From positions 1 to 48,708 of the forward strand of contig NZ_CP014336.1 in NCBI RefSeq assembly GCF_001610955.1: a stretch of 48,708 nucleotides of DNA. Reading direction: 5' to 3'. Under the pieces are notes generated by a model. That model was not told the origin of the DNA, made no database searches, and saw only the letters and a program-made list of their open reading frames with translations. Shown here piece after piece: positions 1 to 7,188 of the stretch. Origin of the DNA: Geobacillus thermoleovorans. Lineage in GTDB: Bacteria > Bacillota > Bacilli > Bacillales > Anoxybacillaceae. Both the position numbers and the translations under genes were made by a program. Numbering within the stretch: the first letter of the stretch is position 1; each line of letters starts with the position of its first letter.

Positions 1-1813
1 GATTATGCCAATGAAATGTTTATTGCTGTTAAGCTATCCGGAAAAGTCCCAGACAGTAATACTTTTCAAGAAATAAAAATTATCCGGCAAGAAAGATTTG
101 GAATAGAATATTGGGCTAAATTTGAAAATGATAAGGTAATAATACACGATCAACTAAAGATGGATTATGATGAGTTTGATCCGAAACGAGATTTTGATAA
201 ATTTGAAGGAACGGATTTATGTTATTGGATTAGAGACAAAGAGGAAGTTATTTTTTATATTTATGCTAATAGATATGGTTCAGATGATGAAGACATGCAA
301 TTTATTCATGGGATGCTGGTTAAAGATAAAAAAATGAAAAATATTTCAGATGTTTCCCGACGATTTCAAAAAAATTAAGAGATGCATTCATTACTAGTTC
401 GATTTTACCTGCTTTCAGAGATCCTTCAAATCAGTTAAAGATAACCAATTGGACATGGTATGGAAAATTACTGAAATCATTATGGGACAATAAAAATAAA
501 GAAGTGGATGAAGAGATTAAAAAGCAGAGCGAAATGATAAAAAAACTAACAGATAAGGTATTTGAGGATACGGCTAATGATATAAAGAGTAAATTAAAGG
601 AATTAATAAATTTATAGTTATATTAGTTTTAGAATGTTACCTAATGAGAAAGATGATATATATAAAAATGTAAGTATATATATAACGATGGTATTGAATC
701 TCAATTATCAGAAAAAGGTTCTGGATTGCAAAGTGCGTTAATTATTGGACTGTTCTCTTACTATTGTTCCAAACTTCATAAGTGCAACTCACTTCTAGCA
801 GTTGAAGAACCTGAACTATTTTTACACCCTCATGCAAGAAGGATGCTTTCTAACAAACTAGATGAATTTGTTTCTCTAGATGACAATTACAAAAATCAAG
901 TAATTATTACGACAATAGTCAAGAATTTATTAGAAATACTGAGATTGAAAACATTATTGTAGTTAGAAAGCCCGAAGGTACTTCTGAAACCAAAACATTT
1001 AGTTTAACTAATAACGAAAGAACTATTCAAGAAATACAAAGATAAAACAATTGCTTTGGAGTAAAAATTCCGAGTTATTCTTTGCTGATAAAGTAATTTT
1101 AGTTGAAGGTGGAGAAGAATATATTATACCTTTAATCGCTGACTTATTTTGAGCAGACCGGAATATTAGATAAAAGAAATATTTCTGTAGTCAAAGTTGG
1201 CGGAAAGAGCCAATTCGGAATTTATATGGCTTTGTTAAGAGATTTAGGAATTGATTACTTTGTTATTGCTGATTTTGATTACCTTGAAACGGTTTAGAAC
1301 AAATTGCTGAATACATCGATGGATTTAATTATAATGCTCTCAGTGAAATTAGAGCTGGTTTACAAAAATACAAAGGTGATTATAAAAAGTCAAAAGAAAT
1401 AAGAAAAAAAATACTCGATCCTAATCAAGCTGACGCCAAAAATTATGTTATATTTTAGATGATATGTGTGCCAAAAGGGAATTTAATGAAGACCTTATTA
1501 GTTTATGGGAATATTTGAGACCAAAGATAAGCAAAAAAACTAACTATAACGACATCAAAGGCGATGAAGAGTTAAAATGAAAGTTGATCGCTTTCTCGAT
1601 CATTTATTCGATAATAATGTGATGATTTTAAAAAAGGTGAATTAGAAGATTACTATAAGGATTTAGCAAGAGAATTGACAAAGAAGTCAAGGAAAAGAAC
1701 TTAAAGTACTAAAACTTCTGGAGATTGTCAGTCATAAAAGATACAATATTAGTGATTTACTTGACATATCTGATTATAAAGAAGCAATCTTACGGGTAAC
1801 TGAAACAAAATAA
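1..1813 (+). pseudogene. OLD-family nuclease, 5'-truncated and frameshifted copy
   Basis: This is the left-end copy of the intact gene at 32513-34561. It begins at codon 76 and carries many single-base differences, for example in the A-run near 330, an extra T near 613, and losses near 1040, 1145, 1290 and 1440. Each breaks the frame. The distal TOPRIM part can still be followed in pieces to the TAA at 1811-1813. Because the second copy is intact, I read the lesions as sequencing or assembly errors at the contig end and not as gene decay. Confidence 0.85.
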
Positions 1814-1829
1814 TGACAATTGTGTTAAC

Positions 1830-1888
1830 GCATTTTAGATCCGTTGCATTAAAAATACAATGGATCTAAAATGCGTTTTATTTTTTTA
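1830..1888 (+). terminator. Rho-independent terminator after OLD gene
   Basis: A long hairpin with arms GCATTTTAGATCC and GGATCTAAAATGC, closed by an A-rich loop, is followed by GTTTTATTTTTTT. It lies just downstream of the OLD stop codon. The right copy is at 34578-34636. Confidence 0.85.
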
Positions 1889-1955
1889 CCTCCTTCCCAA
1901 GTACGCTCCTTCCTTTGCCTCACCCCATTATAATTTTGTTTGTTAGGCGCGTAAA
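1870..1955. repeat. ~85-bp tail repeat (left copy)
   Basis: The stretch from AATGCGTTTTATTT to GTTAGGCGCGTAAA also occurs at 30517-30601, downstream of the GNAT gene, and at 34619-34705 in the right copy. Two unrelated genes, OLD and GNAT, therefore share the same 3' tail. It starts inside the distal arm of the OLD terminator. Confidence 0.8.
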
Positions 1956-2126
1956 GGGTCTGCGCTCTTCGGACGGCTTGGGGAAGACAAGTCGGCTAAC
2001 CAAGCCTAAAAAGTACAACTTTTAAGGCTTGCTGAGATGCAGAGAATGTTACTGAAAACTTAGGGCTTCCTATAATCTTGACTATGTCTAATACAAGTGA
2101 TGATGAGGTATTGGAATTATGGTCTT

Positions 2127-2295
2127 CCGGCGACCCGTAGTCTTTTGGTTCGGGAAGGGCGATGTGATAGGCTGGAACGGGCCGGAAAGGCGCGTGCTTC
2201 GGTGATTTGTCCATCAGTCAGCATAGCGTTTCCGGCCACCAGCCGACCATCACATCGCCCGGGGACCCGGACCAAAAGGAAACGGAAGCGCCGGC
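2127..2295 (+). repeat. Family-B structured repeat, copy 1
   Basis: This GC-rich ~170-bp element runs from CCGGCGACCCGTAGTC to GGAAGCGCCGG. It is repeated in inverted orientation at 10548-10714. It holds internal inverted repeats, for example GCGATGTGATAGGCTGG against CCGACCATCACATCGC. In both copies the element is followed outward by a TTTCGACAAA-like motif and a TGTCWGACA box, so the similarity covers a module of about 250 bp. The open frames across it are on both strands and look like by-products of high GC, so I call no gene. Confidence 0.75.
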
Positions 2296-2362
2296 GAACG
2301 CGGACTTTGTTCTATCGATCTCTGTTTTTGTCACGATTTGTCGAAATATGTATTTTATATTT

Positions 2363-2371
2363 TGTCAGACA
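2363..2371. promoter_or_regulatory. TGTCAGACA palindromic box
   Basis: This is one of a set of 9-bp palindromic boxes of form TGTCNGACA on the plasmid, listed under the RHH regulator at 4478-4885. It is embedded in T/A-rich flanks beside the family-B repeat. Confidence 0.5.
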
Positions 2372-2578
2372 ATAAATATTCTAATATTTCTCATATATGG
2401 ATCGGTAAAAATAAAAAATAGGCACTCTGCTAAAAAATGACCGCTCAAATTTGCTTGTAACGCGTTTTAATGGATAAGGCAATGGTTTTCTATTCAAGAA
2501 AGAAAAATGTTTGTACGGACCGTTTTTCGAGTTTAACGCGGTTTTCATGTTTTATGAAAAACAACTGCTTCATCCTTT

Positions 2579-2640
2579 CTGTCGTCGACTTCCAATCGTG
2601 GCAAAAACTCCGGGGATCGACGACAGTTTCTTTTTTTCTT
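2579..2640 (+). terminator. Strong hairpin terminator upstream of CRISPR array
   Basis: Arms CTGTCGTCGA and TCGACGACAG enclose a loop of about 28 nt and are followed by TTTCTTTTTTTC. No protein gene ends here, so it either insulates the array promoter or ends an unrecognised small RNA from 2380-2580. The right copy is at 35336-35398. Confidence 0.7.
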
Positions 2641-2671
2641 TCCTTCCTACAGCCATCAGCGATTCACTCTA

Positions 2672-2700
2672 TTGACGGAATTTTCGAAATGGAGTATACT
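2672..2700 (+). promoter_or_regulatory. Sigma-A-type promoter of the CRISPR array
   Basis: TTGACG (2672-2677) and TATACT (2695-2700) are separated by exactly 17 bases. The expected transcription start near 2707 lies about 40 bases before the first CRISPR repeat and points into the array. The right copy is at 35429-35457. Confidence 0.75.
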
Positions 2701-2716
2701 GGACTTGACCTATTTG

Positions 2717-2742
2717 AAAAGTGTTGATGTATCAACGCTTTT
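2717..2742. promoter_or_regulatory. Palindrome in the CRISPR leader
   Basis: A 12-base arm AAAAGTGTTGAT and its near-perfect complement ATCAACGCTTTT, two bases apart, lie between the promoter and the first repeat. The sole mismatch would be a G-U pair in RNA. It ends in a short T-run. It could be an operator or a weak attenuator hairpin. The right copy is near 35475-35501. Confidence 0.55.
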
Positions 2743-2747
2743 TGGGG

Positions 2748-2978
2748 GTTTTTATCTTACCTATGAGGAATTGAAACTGTTCGCTTTGGCTCGGACGACA
2801 AGACAGGCGGGTTTGTTTTTATCTTACCTATGAGGAATTGAAACGTCATGTCAATCTCCCGGATGCGTTTCCCTGTGCGTACGTTTTTATCTTACCTATG
2901 AGGAATTGAAACGCTGATAACATGGAATTGATTAATTCAGTAGTCCATGTTTTTATCTTACCTATGAGGAATTGAAAC
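2748..2978 (+). CRISPR. Orphan CRISPR array, 4 repeats and 3 spacers
   Basis: Four identical 30-nt repeats start GTTTTTATCTTACC and end GGAATTGAAAC, at 2748-2777, 2815-2844, 2883-2912 and 2949-2978. The spacers are 37, 38 and 36 nt and unrelated to one another. The ATTGAAAC end is the usual 8-nt 5' handle of type I-B and III crRNAs, and the repeat resembles arrays in Geobacillus chromosomes (from memory). No cas gene lies in the window, so processing and use would need host Cas proteins. Orientation is set by the upstream promoter and by the handle. By eye I found no match of the spacers inside this plasmid. The right copy is at 35506-35736. Confidence 0.93.
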
Positions 2979-3046
2979 CATCATCCGCTGTCGCAATACG
3001 AATGATGTCTTCTACGTTTGAGAAGCGAAAAATAAGACTAACGCGA

Positions 3047-3074
3047 AACCCGCTGATTTTTTCAGCGGGTTTTG
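3047..3074 (+). terminator. Terminator after CRISPR array
   Basis: AACCCGCTGA and TCAGCGGGTT form a 10-bp hairpin with a T-rich loop, followed by a short T-run. It lies about 70 bases after the last repeat and would end the array transcript. The right copy is at 35804-35833. Confidence 0.75.
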
Positions 3075-3169
3075 TCATCGGCTCAACACCTTGCGATCAG
3101 GCGTTTTTCCTTTTGATTGGGTTTTTTTCTTTCCTTCCCGCAGCGATGCGATGAGTTGCTGCCTGAAGT

Positions 3170-3294
3170 TGCTTCGCATGGTTGCGGGATGAGTCCGCTT
3201 GCACGATGCTTCTTTGAATGGACGAGCGCCGGGCTTCCCCAGGCTCCGGCCGGATAGCCGCAGGCTAGAAGGCGGCAGCCGGGAAGACCGGCGC
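3170..3294 (-). repeat. Family-A hairpin element, inverted single copy
   Basis: The core 3226-3294 is a large imperfect palindrome with ends GCGCCGGGCTTCCC and GGGAAGACCGGCGC. It is followed outward on the minus strand by a ~55-base tail holding TGCGAAGC. The same core and tail occur twice in each of the two direct repeats around the rep gene (7768-8229, 9991-10450), but here in opposite orientation, just downstream of the par operon. It may be a terminator-like or REP-like element. The right copy's core is at 35986-36055. Confidence 0.75.
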
Positions 3295-3307
3295 GGACTT
3301 TTAATGA

Positions 3308-3593
3308 TTAATTATTTTTTAACTCATTTAAATACTTCTCTAAAGCTTCTTCAATAAGCAAATAAATATTCTTCTCCTGCAAAATCGACTGCATCTTCAA
3401 CTCTTTGTGCAGGTCCGTCCGAATATCGAAGGAAACACGCTTTCTTTCCACTTTCTTTCCTTCCTTTCTTGGTTGGTTGTCATCTTCGTTTAAAACTGTA
3501 TTGTTTTCTTCCCTACAGGATCGGTCAGCACTTGCGTAGGCGTGATGACTTTTGCTGGCGCTTCATGTTTTTGATGTCATCTACTTTGGACAC
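3308..3593 (-). pseudogene. RHH partition protein, frameshifted left copy
   Basis: Same gene as the intact one at 36069-36356. Two single-base losses, in the C-run near 3516 and the T-run near 3551, break the frame here. I attribute these to contig-end errors. Confidence 0.8.
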
Positions 3594-4356
3594 GTTCCAT
3601 CATCTCCTTGTAGAAGTTTTCATACTGCTCCAACGCCTGGTTCAACTCATTGTTTTCCTCAAAGCCGTATAGCGACAGGCGTCCGATCGGCGCCTTGCGG
3701 GTGATGATCGTTTTGAACACCTCGTTCGGATAATCTTCCTCGATCATTTCATTGAACGCCTTCGCGTCGTTGCGGCGGACGTCGTTCATGGTTCTGAGAA
3801 TGCCCAGCAGCCTGGTATTGTGCCGCCCATGCACCCTCGCTCCCTCAACGGATTCCATAAAATTCGGGACCGCCGAGTAGCACCAATTGGAGCACTCGAA
3901 CATCATGATGACATACTGGCTTGCGCACAAGGCGTTTGTCGTCTGCTCGCTCAACGAAGGCGGCGTGTCGATAACAATGAAATCGTAACGATGCCGGATC
4001 TTGTCCAACGTATCGTCCAGTATCAAGGTCGGCTTTCCCTTATACCTAATATATTTTCCAAGGTACGTCTCCCCTGTGTAAATCCAACGGGGGAACGTGG
4101 CCAGGAAGTTGTTGGCCGGAAGCAGATCCAACCTGTCGTTGACCTTGACTATGTACGGCTCCGGATCCCTCTCCTGCATCGCTTCGAGAACGGATTTCTC
4201 CGTGAATTCGTTGGATGGCTTTCGCGAAAGGAGCTCTGTCAAATTCCCCTGCGAGTCCATGTCGACGGCCAAAACCCTGTATCCGTCCCTGCTCAACAAA
4301 TAGGCGAGGACTCCTGTTGTCGTGGACTTTCCGCATCCGCCTTTCTGGATGCCCAT
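3577..4356 (-). CDS. parA: ParA partition ATPase (left copy)
   Basis: Same product as 36340-37137, where the full annotation is given. In this copy one C is missing just upstream (near 4371), so the GTG start seen in the right copy is out of frame. The first in-frame start is the ATG at 4356, six codons further in. Confidence 0.9.
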   Translation of the reverse strand: MGIQKGGCGKSTTTGVLAYLLSRDGYRVLAVDMDSQGNLTELLSRKPSNEFTEKSVLEAMQERDPEPYIVKVNDRLDLLPANNFLATFPRWIYTGETYLGKYIRYKGKPTLILDDTLDKIRHRYDFIVIDTPPSLSEQTTNALCASQYVIMMFECSNWCYSAVPNFMESVEGARVHGRHNTRLLGILRTMNDVRRNDAKAFNEMIEEDYPNEVFKTIITRKAPIGRLSLYGFEENNELNQALEQYENFYKEMMERVQSR

Positions 4357-4461
4357 GGTGATGGTGATGGCACTTATATCACCTTCCTTTCTTCCAAGGT
4401 TTGTTTCTTCTTTTGTTTATATGATTTATTCTACGTTATTTTATAGATTCCTTCAATGATT

Positions 4462-4489
4462 GCAAAAAATAAGAGCGTTAGAAACGCTT
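4462..4489 (-). terminator. Terminator overlapping the RHH gene stop
   Basis: On the minus strand AGCGTT-TCT-AACGCT is followed by CTTATTTTTT. The stem includes the TAA stop codon of the RHH gene, so transcription of that gene probably ends before parA. The right copy is at about 37226-37253. Confidence 0.7.
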
Positions 4490-4885
4490 CCACTTCAATT
4501 CCGATATGAGTTGCCGCACCGCCTCCGACTCCGACATGTTTTTTGTCTGACAGTATTTCTGGAGAAGTTCGTAAAGCTCGTCGTCCAAGCGCACGGTAAT
4601 GCGATATGACTTGGACTTTTCTTCTTTTGGGCGTCCACGTTGGAGCTTTTTGCGTTCGACGCGCAGATCATCATGGACGACAACATCGAGGTATCCGAAC
4701 CGCTCATAAATGTTTTTATGTTTCTCTACGAATTCTTCCCACATTCGGGGAATTTCTTCAAGAAGCCGGAGGTACTCTTCCTGCAGCCTCTTTGTTTCCT
4801 CTGGGGACCGAGGGCGCCGCTTGCCGAATTCCTGAAGGACGAGAACCTGAAAATCGTGCCGCTCATAGCATCTTCCTTCCATCAT
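4478..4885 (-). CDS. Ribbon-helix-helix (CopG/MetJ-like) DNA-binding regulator
   Basis: The last ~45 of 135 residues are a ribbon-helix-helix domain: a basic beta strand (SYRITVRLDDELYELLQKY) and a helix-turn-helix pair ending SESEAVRQLI. Before it lies a charged, probably helical 90-residue region. RHH proteins bind operators as dimers of dimers. Upstream on the minus strand there is a promoter, TTGAAT-N17-TATAAT (4954-4926). TGTCNGACA-type boxes sit on both sides of it (4962-4970 and 4905-4913), and a third box lies inside the coding region (4544-4552). Autoregulation through these boxes is a reasonable inference. The frame opens at GTG 4894, but AGAGGTGAT sits best for the ATG at 4885. The gene is divergent from the ComK-like gene. 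Confidence 0.85.
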   Translation of the reverse strand: MMEGRCYERHDFQVLVLQEFGKRRPRSPEETKRLQEEYLRLLEEIPRMWEEFVEKHKNIYERFGYLDVVVHDDLRVERKKLQRGRPKEEKSKSYRITVRLDDELYELLQKYCQTKNMSESEAVRQLISELKWKRF

Positions 4886-4904
4886 CGCCATCACCTCTAT
4901 TTTT

Positions 4905-4970
4905 TGTCCGACACTATTTGTGTTTATTATACCTCCAGACTTTCACTAATTCAACATTTTTCGTCTGACA
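4905..4970 (-). promoter_or_regulatory. Promoter of RHH regulator bracketed by TGTCNGACA boxes
   Basis: On the minus strand TTGAAT (4949-4954) and TATAAT (4926-4931) are 17 bases apart. CGTCTGACA at 4962-4970 lies just upstream of the -35, and TGTCCGACA at 4905-4913 lies just after the expected start site. This is the layout of a self-repressed promoter. The right copy is at about 37669-37734. Confidence 0.7.
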
Positions 4971-5082
4971 TAAAATTAAGATACCAGTGCCAATTTTGCC
5001 TTTCAAAGCACAAATTAATCGAATCGGCGTTTTTCAGAACAAAAATCGCTGTTTTCGAGCTGAAAGATAAGGTTTTGTCATT

Positions 5083-5111
5083 TTGATTTTTTTGCCAAAT
5101 AGGGGTATATT
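5083..5111 (+). promoter_or_regulatory. Possible promoter of the ComK-like gene
   Basis: TTGATT (5083-5088) and TATATT (5106-5111) are 17 bases apart, about 70 bases before the TTG start. The downstream leader is AT-rich and holds ATTTTCGACAAA, a motif also found beside both family-B repeats. Confidence 0.5.
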
Positions 5112-5181
5112 GTACTTAAAAATGTGATATTTTCGACAAATTTCACCCCGAGCGTTAAGGGGAAGAAGGGGATGAAAAAAG

Positions 5182-5712
5182 TTGGACTGGAAAGAGGTAA
5201 AGCGGTTCGCCTATGCCGGCCAGGCGTTTATCCCTGTCAACGTGGAAAACAGAGGGGATTCGGTCAAACTTTTTTTCAGGAGCGGGGAAACTAAGCTGCT
5301 TGACGTGCAATCGAGTCTGTTTTTGAAGCGGCTTCTGACCTTCTTTGGCACAAGCATTTCGATCAACCGCCATCGGTATGGGGAGTTGGTGGGGAAAAAG
5401 CAGCTCGTTCCCATCGTATTGTCGTATGGCTTTACCATCATTCCGTTTAACGTTCGCGAGCCGGTCGGCCGACAAAGCCGTGTAGGGTGGTTTGTGTCAA
5501 GAGAGATTGAGCAGTTCCGGCAAAGATCTCCCCAGTGCACCACGATCCATCTTCTTTCCGGACATCAGATTCCTGTGTTTCATTCCCGCAAGTTCTGCAT
5601 TGACCAACTCAAAAATGCAAAATGGATTGAGATGTGCTACGGGGAGATTCATGAACCGCATCGCAGGCAATGGATAAACGGCAGCGCAGTTTGTGAAACG
5701 GTGGTTATGTAG
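5182..5712 (+). CDS. ComK-like competence transcription factor family protein
   Basis: The 176-residue protein follows the ComK pattern over most of its length. It has an FFGTS motif near residue 55 (ComK: FFGSS), a hydrophobic strand around IIPFNVREPVGRQSRVGWF matching ComK's TLSSTRPQCGWI, then an 'LLSGHQIPV' strand and a helix at FCIDQLKNA. ComK (192 aa in B. subtilis) activates DNA-uptake genes by binding AT-boxes in their promoters. It starts with TTG behind AAGGGGATGA, and no ATG in this frame is better placed. It is divergent from the RHH regulator, and a TGTCNGACA-type box lies between them, so it may be controlled by that protein. Which promoters it binds cannot be read from sequence. 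Confidence 0.8.
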   Translation: MDWKEVKRFAYAGQAFIPVNVENRGDSVKLFFRSGETKLLDVQSSLFLKRLLTFFGTSISINRHRYGELVGKKQLVPIVLSYGFTIIPFNVREPVGRQSRVGWFVSREIEQFRQRSPQCTTIHLLSGHQIPVFHSRKFCIDQLKNAKWIEMCYGEIHEPHRRQWINGSAVCETVVM

Positions 5713-5749
5713 TGAAATGAATGATTTATCGCAATAAACCGGAAGGATC

Positions 5750-5780
5750 GGCGGCATTGGAGGCCGCTTTTTTCTTTTTT
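5750..5780 (+). terminator. Terminator after ComK-like gene
   Basis: GCGGC-ATTGGAG-GCCGC followed by a long T-rich run, about 40 bases after the stop codon. The right copy is at 38514-38544. Confidence 0.75.
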
Positions 5781-5796
5781 CGCTTTGAAATCGTCT

Positions 5797-5826
5797 TTGT
5801 CTATGGGTGTTCTCGGTTGATATGAT
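5797..5826 (+). promoter_or_regulatory. Possible promoter of the DUF1659 cassette
   Basis: TTGTCT (5797-5802), an 18-base gap, then TATGAT (5821-5826). The AGGAGGTAGG ribosome site and the ATG at 5854 follow. Confidence 0.45.
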
Positions 5827-5853
5827 GTTGGCAAATCGAAAGGAGGTAGGAAA

Positions 5854-6075
5854 ATGGCCGCTTCAGAAATGGTGTCGGGCCGCACTCTTGTTTTGGACTT
5901 CTACGCCGGAAAGGACAGCGACGGAAAGGACATCATCCGCTCGCAAACCTTCAGAGTGAAGAGCGACGCAAGTGTCCAATCGCTTTACGATGCCGCCGCC
6001 GCCATCGCCAGCTTGTCGAGCGGCAGCTTGCGGTACGTGCGCACGACGTTGACCAGCCATATTATCAATGCATGA
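5854..6075 (+). CDS. DUF1659 small protein
   Basis: This 73-residue protein has the form of the DUF1659 family of Bacillaceae small proteins: an N-terminal beta-rich half (RTLVLDFYAGKDSDGKDI) and the helix SVQSLYDAAAAIASLSSG. Function is unknown. A strong AAAGGAGG ribosome site precedes the ATG. It is 18 bases upstream of a DUF2922 gene, and I know these two families as frequent neighbours. Here they lead a cassette ending in a murein hydrolase. Confidence 0.8.
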   Translation: MAASEMVSGRTLVLDFYAGKDSDGKDIIRSQTFRVKSDASVQSLYDAAAAIASLSSGSLRYVRTTLTSHIINA

Positions 6076-6093
6076 TGAGAGGGGGAATGAACA

Positions 6094-6306
6094 ATGAAGA
6101 CGTTGGAACTGACGTTTAACGCTCAAGCGGGGCCGGCGCGGATTTTGATCCGCTATCCCAAGGAGCCGGTTGATCCGGTGCAAGTGAAAACGGTGATGAA
6201 CCAGCTCGTAGCGGCAAATGTTTTTATGACCGGCAACGGGGAGCTGGTGAGCCCGAAGAGCGCCCGCATCATTGAACGCGAAACGCAAGACATCCAGCTG
6301 CCATAA
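6094..6306 (+). CDS. DUF2922 small protein
   Basis: 70 residues, DUF2922-like: the N-terminal strand KTLELTFNAQAG, then 'PVDPVQVKTVMNQLVAANVF' and a C-terminal SARIIERETQDIQL. It is probably a small alpha/beta protein, and its biochemical role is unknown. It has a GAGGGGGAATG ribosome site and is translated with the DUF1659 gene. A terminator hairpin (6322-6347) follows before the YvrJ gene. Confidence 0.8.
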   Translation: MKTLELTFNAQAGPARILIRYPKEPVDPVQVKTVMNQLVAANVFMTGNGELVSPKSARIIERETQDIQLP

Positions 6307-6321
6307 CGCATCTGTCATGAA

Positions 6322-6347
6322 CGGAAGGTTTCTCGCCTTCCGTTTTT
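6322..6347 (+). terminator. Terminator or attenuator inside the cassette
   Basis: CGGAAGG-TTTCTC-GCCTTCCG followed by TTTTT separates the two DUF genes from the YvrJ and peptidase genes, so the latter may be made at a lower level. The right copy is at 39086-39111. Confidence 0.75.
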
Positions 6348-6370
6348 GAGCATTGAAAGGGGGAAAAGCA

Positions 6371-6517
6371 ATGGATTTGTTTTCGATGATCAGTGAAGTT
6401 TCCTTCCCGATCCTTGTTTCTATCTATCTTCTGTATCGGATGGAGACGAAGCTGGATCAGTTGACCAAATCCATTCAAGATCTAACTATCGCATTGAGCC
6501 GAGGTCCGCAGAATTGA
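6371..6517 (+). CDS. YvrJ-family small membrane protein
   Basis: 48 codons from the ATG behind AAAGGGGGAAAAGCA. It has one hydrophobic segment (about residues 5-21, around SEVSFPILVSIYLLYRMET) followed by an amphipathic helix (KLDQLTKSIQDL). This is the build of YvrJ-family proteins. A single membrane segment beside a cell-wall hydrolase resembles a small holin or anchor, but that is inference. The stop at 6515-6517 is 19 bases before the peptidase start. Confidence 0.75.
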   Translation: MDLFSMISEVSFPILVSIYLLYRMETKLDQLTKSIQDLTIALSRGPQN

Positions 6518-6536
6518 TGATGGGAGGGAATTCGAA

Positions 6537-7007
6537 GTGGAATTGGTGGAGCTGCTTTTCCGGGCGGAGAAAAGGCTGTCCGGGCTGCATCCGTTGGTGG
6601 CGGATAAAGCTAGAGCGTTGATTCGAAAGGCTTATGAGGAAGGCATTTATATCATCATTACGCAAGGGTTTCGAACCGTCGAGGAGCAGAATCGCCTGTA
6701 TGCGCTGGGGCGGACAAAACCTGGACGGATTGTTACGAACGCCCGTGGAGGATACAGTTATCATAATTTTGGATTGGCGTTTGACGTTTGTGTCTGCAAT
6801 GTTTTCAAAGGTACGCTGATCCCCAGCTGGAGCCTCGACCGTCGGTGGTTTCGCGTCGGTCAGATCGGAAAGTCGCTTGGCCTTGAATGGGGCGGGGATT
6901 GGAAGAGCTTTAAAGATTATCCCCATTTTCAATATACATTTGGCCTTTCGCTTGCACAGCTGCGGGCGGGAAAAAGGCCGCCGGCCGCTGTCGTGGCTAA
7001 AAAATAG
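6537..7007 (+). CDS. M15-family L,D-endopeptidase (CwlK/Ply500-like)
   Basis: The 156-residue protein is a single M15 peptidase domain. It has the zinc-site motif around GGYSYHNFGLAFDV (H, then D seven residues later), the TQGFRTVEEQNRLYALGR helix, and a late 'DYPHFQY' holding the second His. Such enzymes cut the L-Ala-D-Glu bond of peptidoglycan stem peptides; CwlK and phage Ply500 are examples. There is no signal peptide, so release would need a holin-like partner, and the YvrJ gene lies directly upstream. It starts with GTG behind GGGAGGG. The C-terminal KRPPAAVVAKK tail is basic and probably disordered. Confidence 0.88.
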   Translation: MELVELLFRAEKRLSGLHPLVADKARALIRKAYEEGIYIIITQGFRTVEEQNRLYALGRTKPGRIVTNARGGYSYHNFGLAFDVCVCNVFKGTLIPSWSLDRRWFRVGQIGKSLGLEWGGDWKSFKDYPHFQYTFGLSLAQLRAGKRPPAAVVAKK

Positions 7008-7016
7008 ACTGTCTCG

Positions 7017-7047
7017 CCCCTTCCGGAAGTGGAGGGGATTTTTTTAA
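7017..7047 (+). terminator. Terminator after CwlK-like gene
   Basis: CCCCTTCC and GGAGGGG form a hairpin followed by ATTTTTTT ten bases after the stop. The right copy is at 39781-39810. Confidence 0.7.
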
Positions 7048-7087
7048 ATCTGACAAAAGCACGTTATGTCAGATTTTTGTCTGACGT
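7046..7087. promoter_or_regulatory. Inverted repeat plus TGTCTGACG before the recombinase
   Basis: AAATCTGACA (7046-7055) and its exact complement TGTCAGATTT (7067-7076) are 11 bases apart. Two bases on is TGTCTGACG (7079-7087). The half sites are the same as in the TGTCNGACA boxes. Two readings are possible: a binding site for the RHH regulator, or a core crossover site for the adjacent tyrosine recombinase. The right copy is at 39810-39850. Confidence 0.6.
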
Positions 7088-7188
7088 TAAATACGTTGAA
7101 GGAAGCAACACGAAGCCGCTTTGCCGCTCTCCCACTTTTTGTCCAAAAATCTTACTCATCTCCCTCATGGACAAGGGGGTGTCATATT

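Noticed and set aside
1..1813. Decaying OLD pseudogene as a biological event
   Set aside because: The intact copy at 32513-34561 is otherwise the same, and the lesions are single-base indels confined to the contig end.
5863..6318. 151-codon minus-strand frame opposite the DUF1659 and DUF2922 genes
   Set aside because: It is His/Arg-rich and antisense to two well-supported genes.
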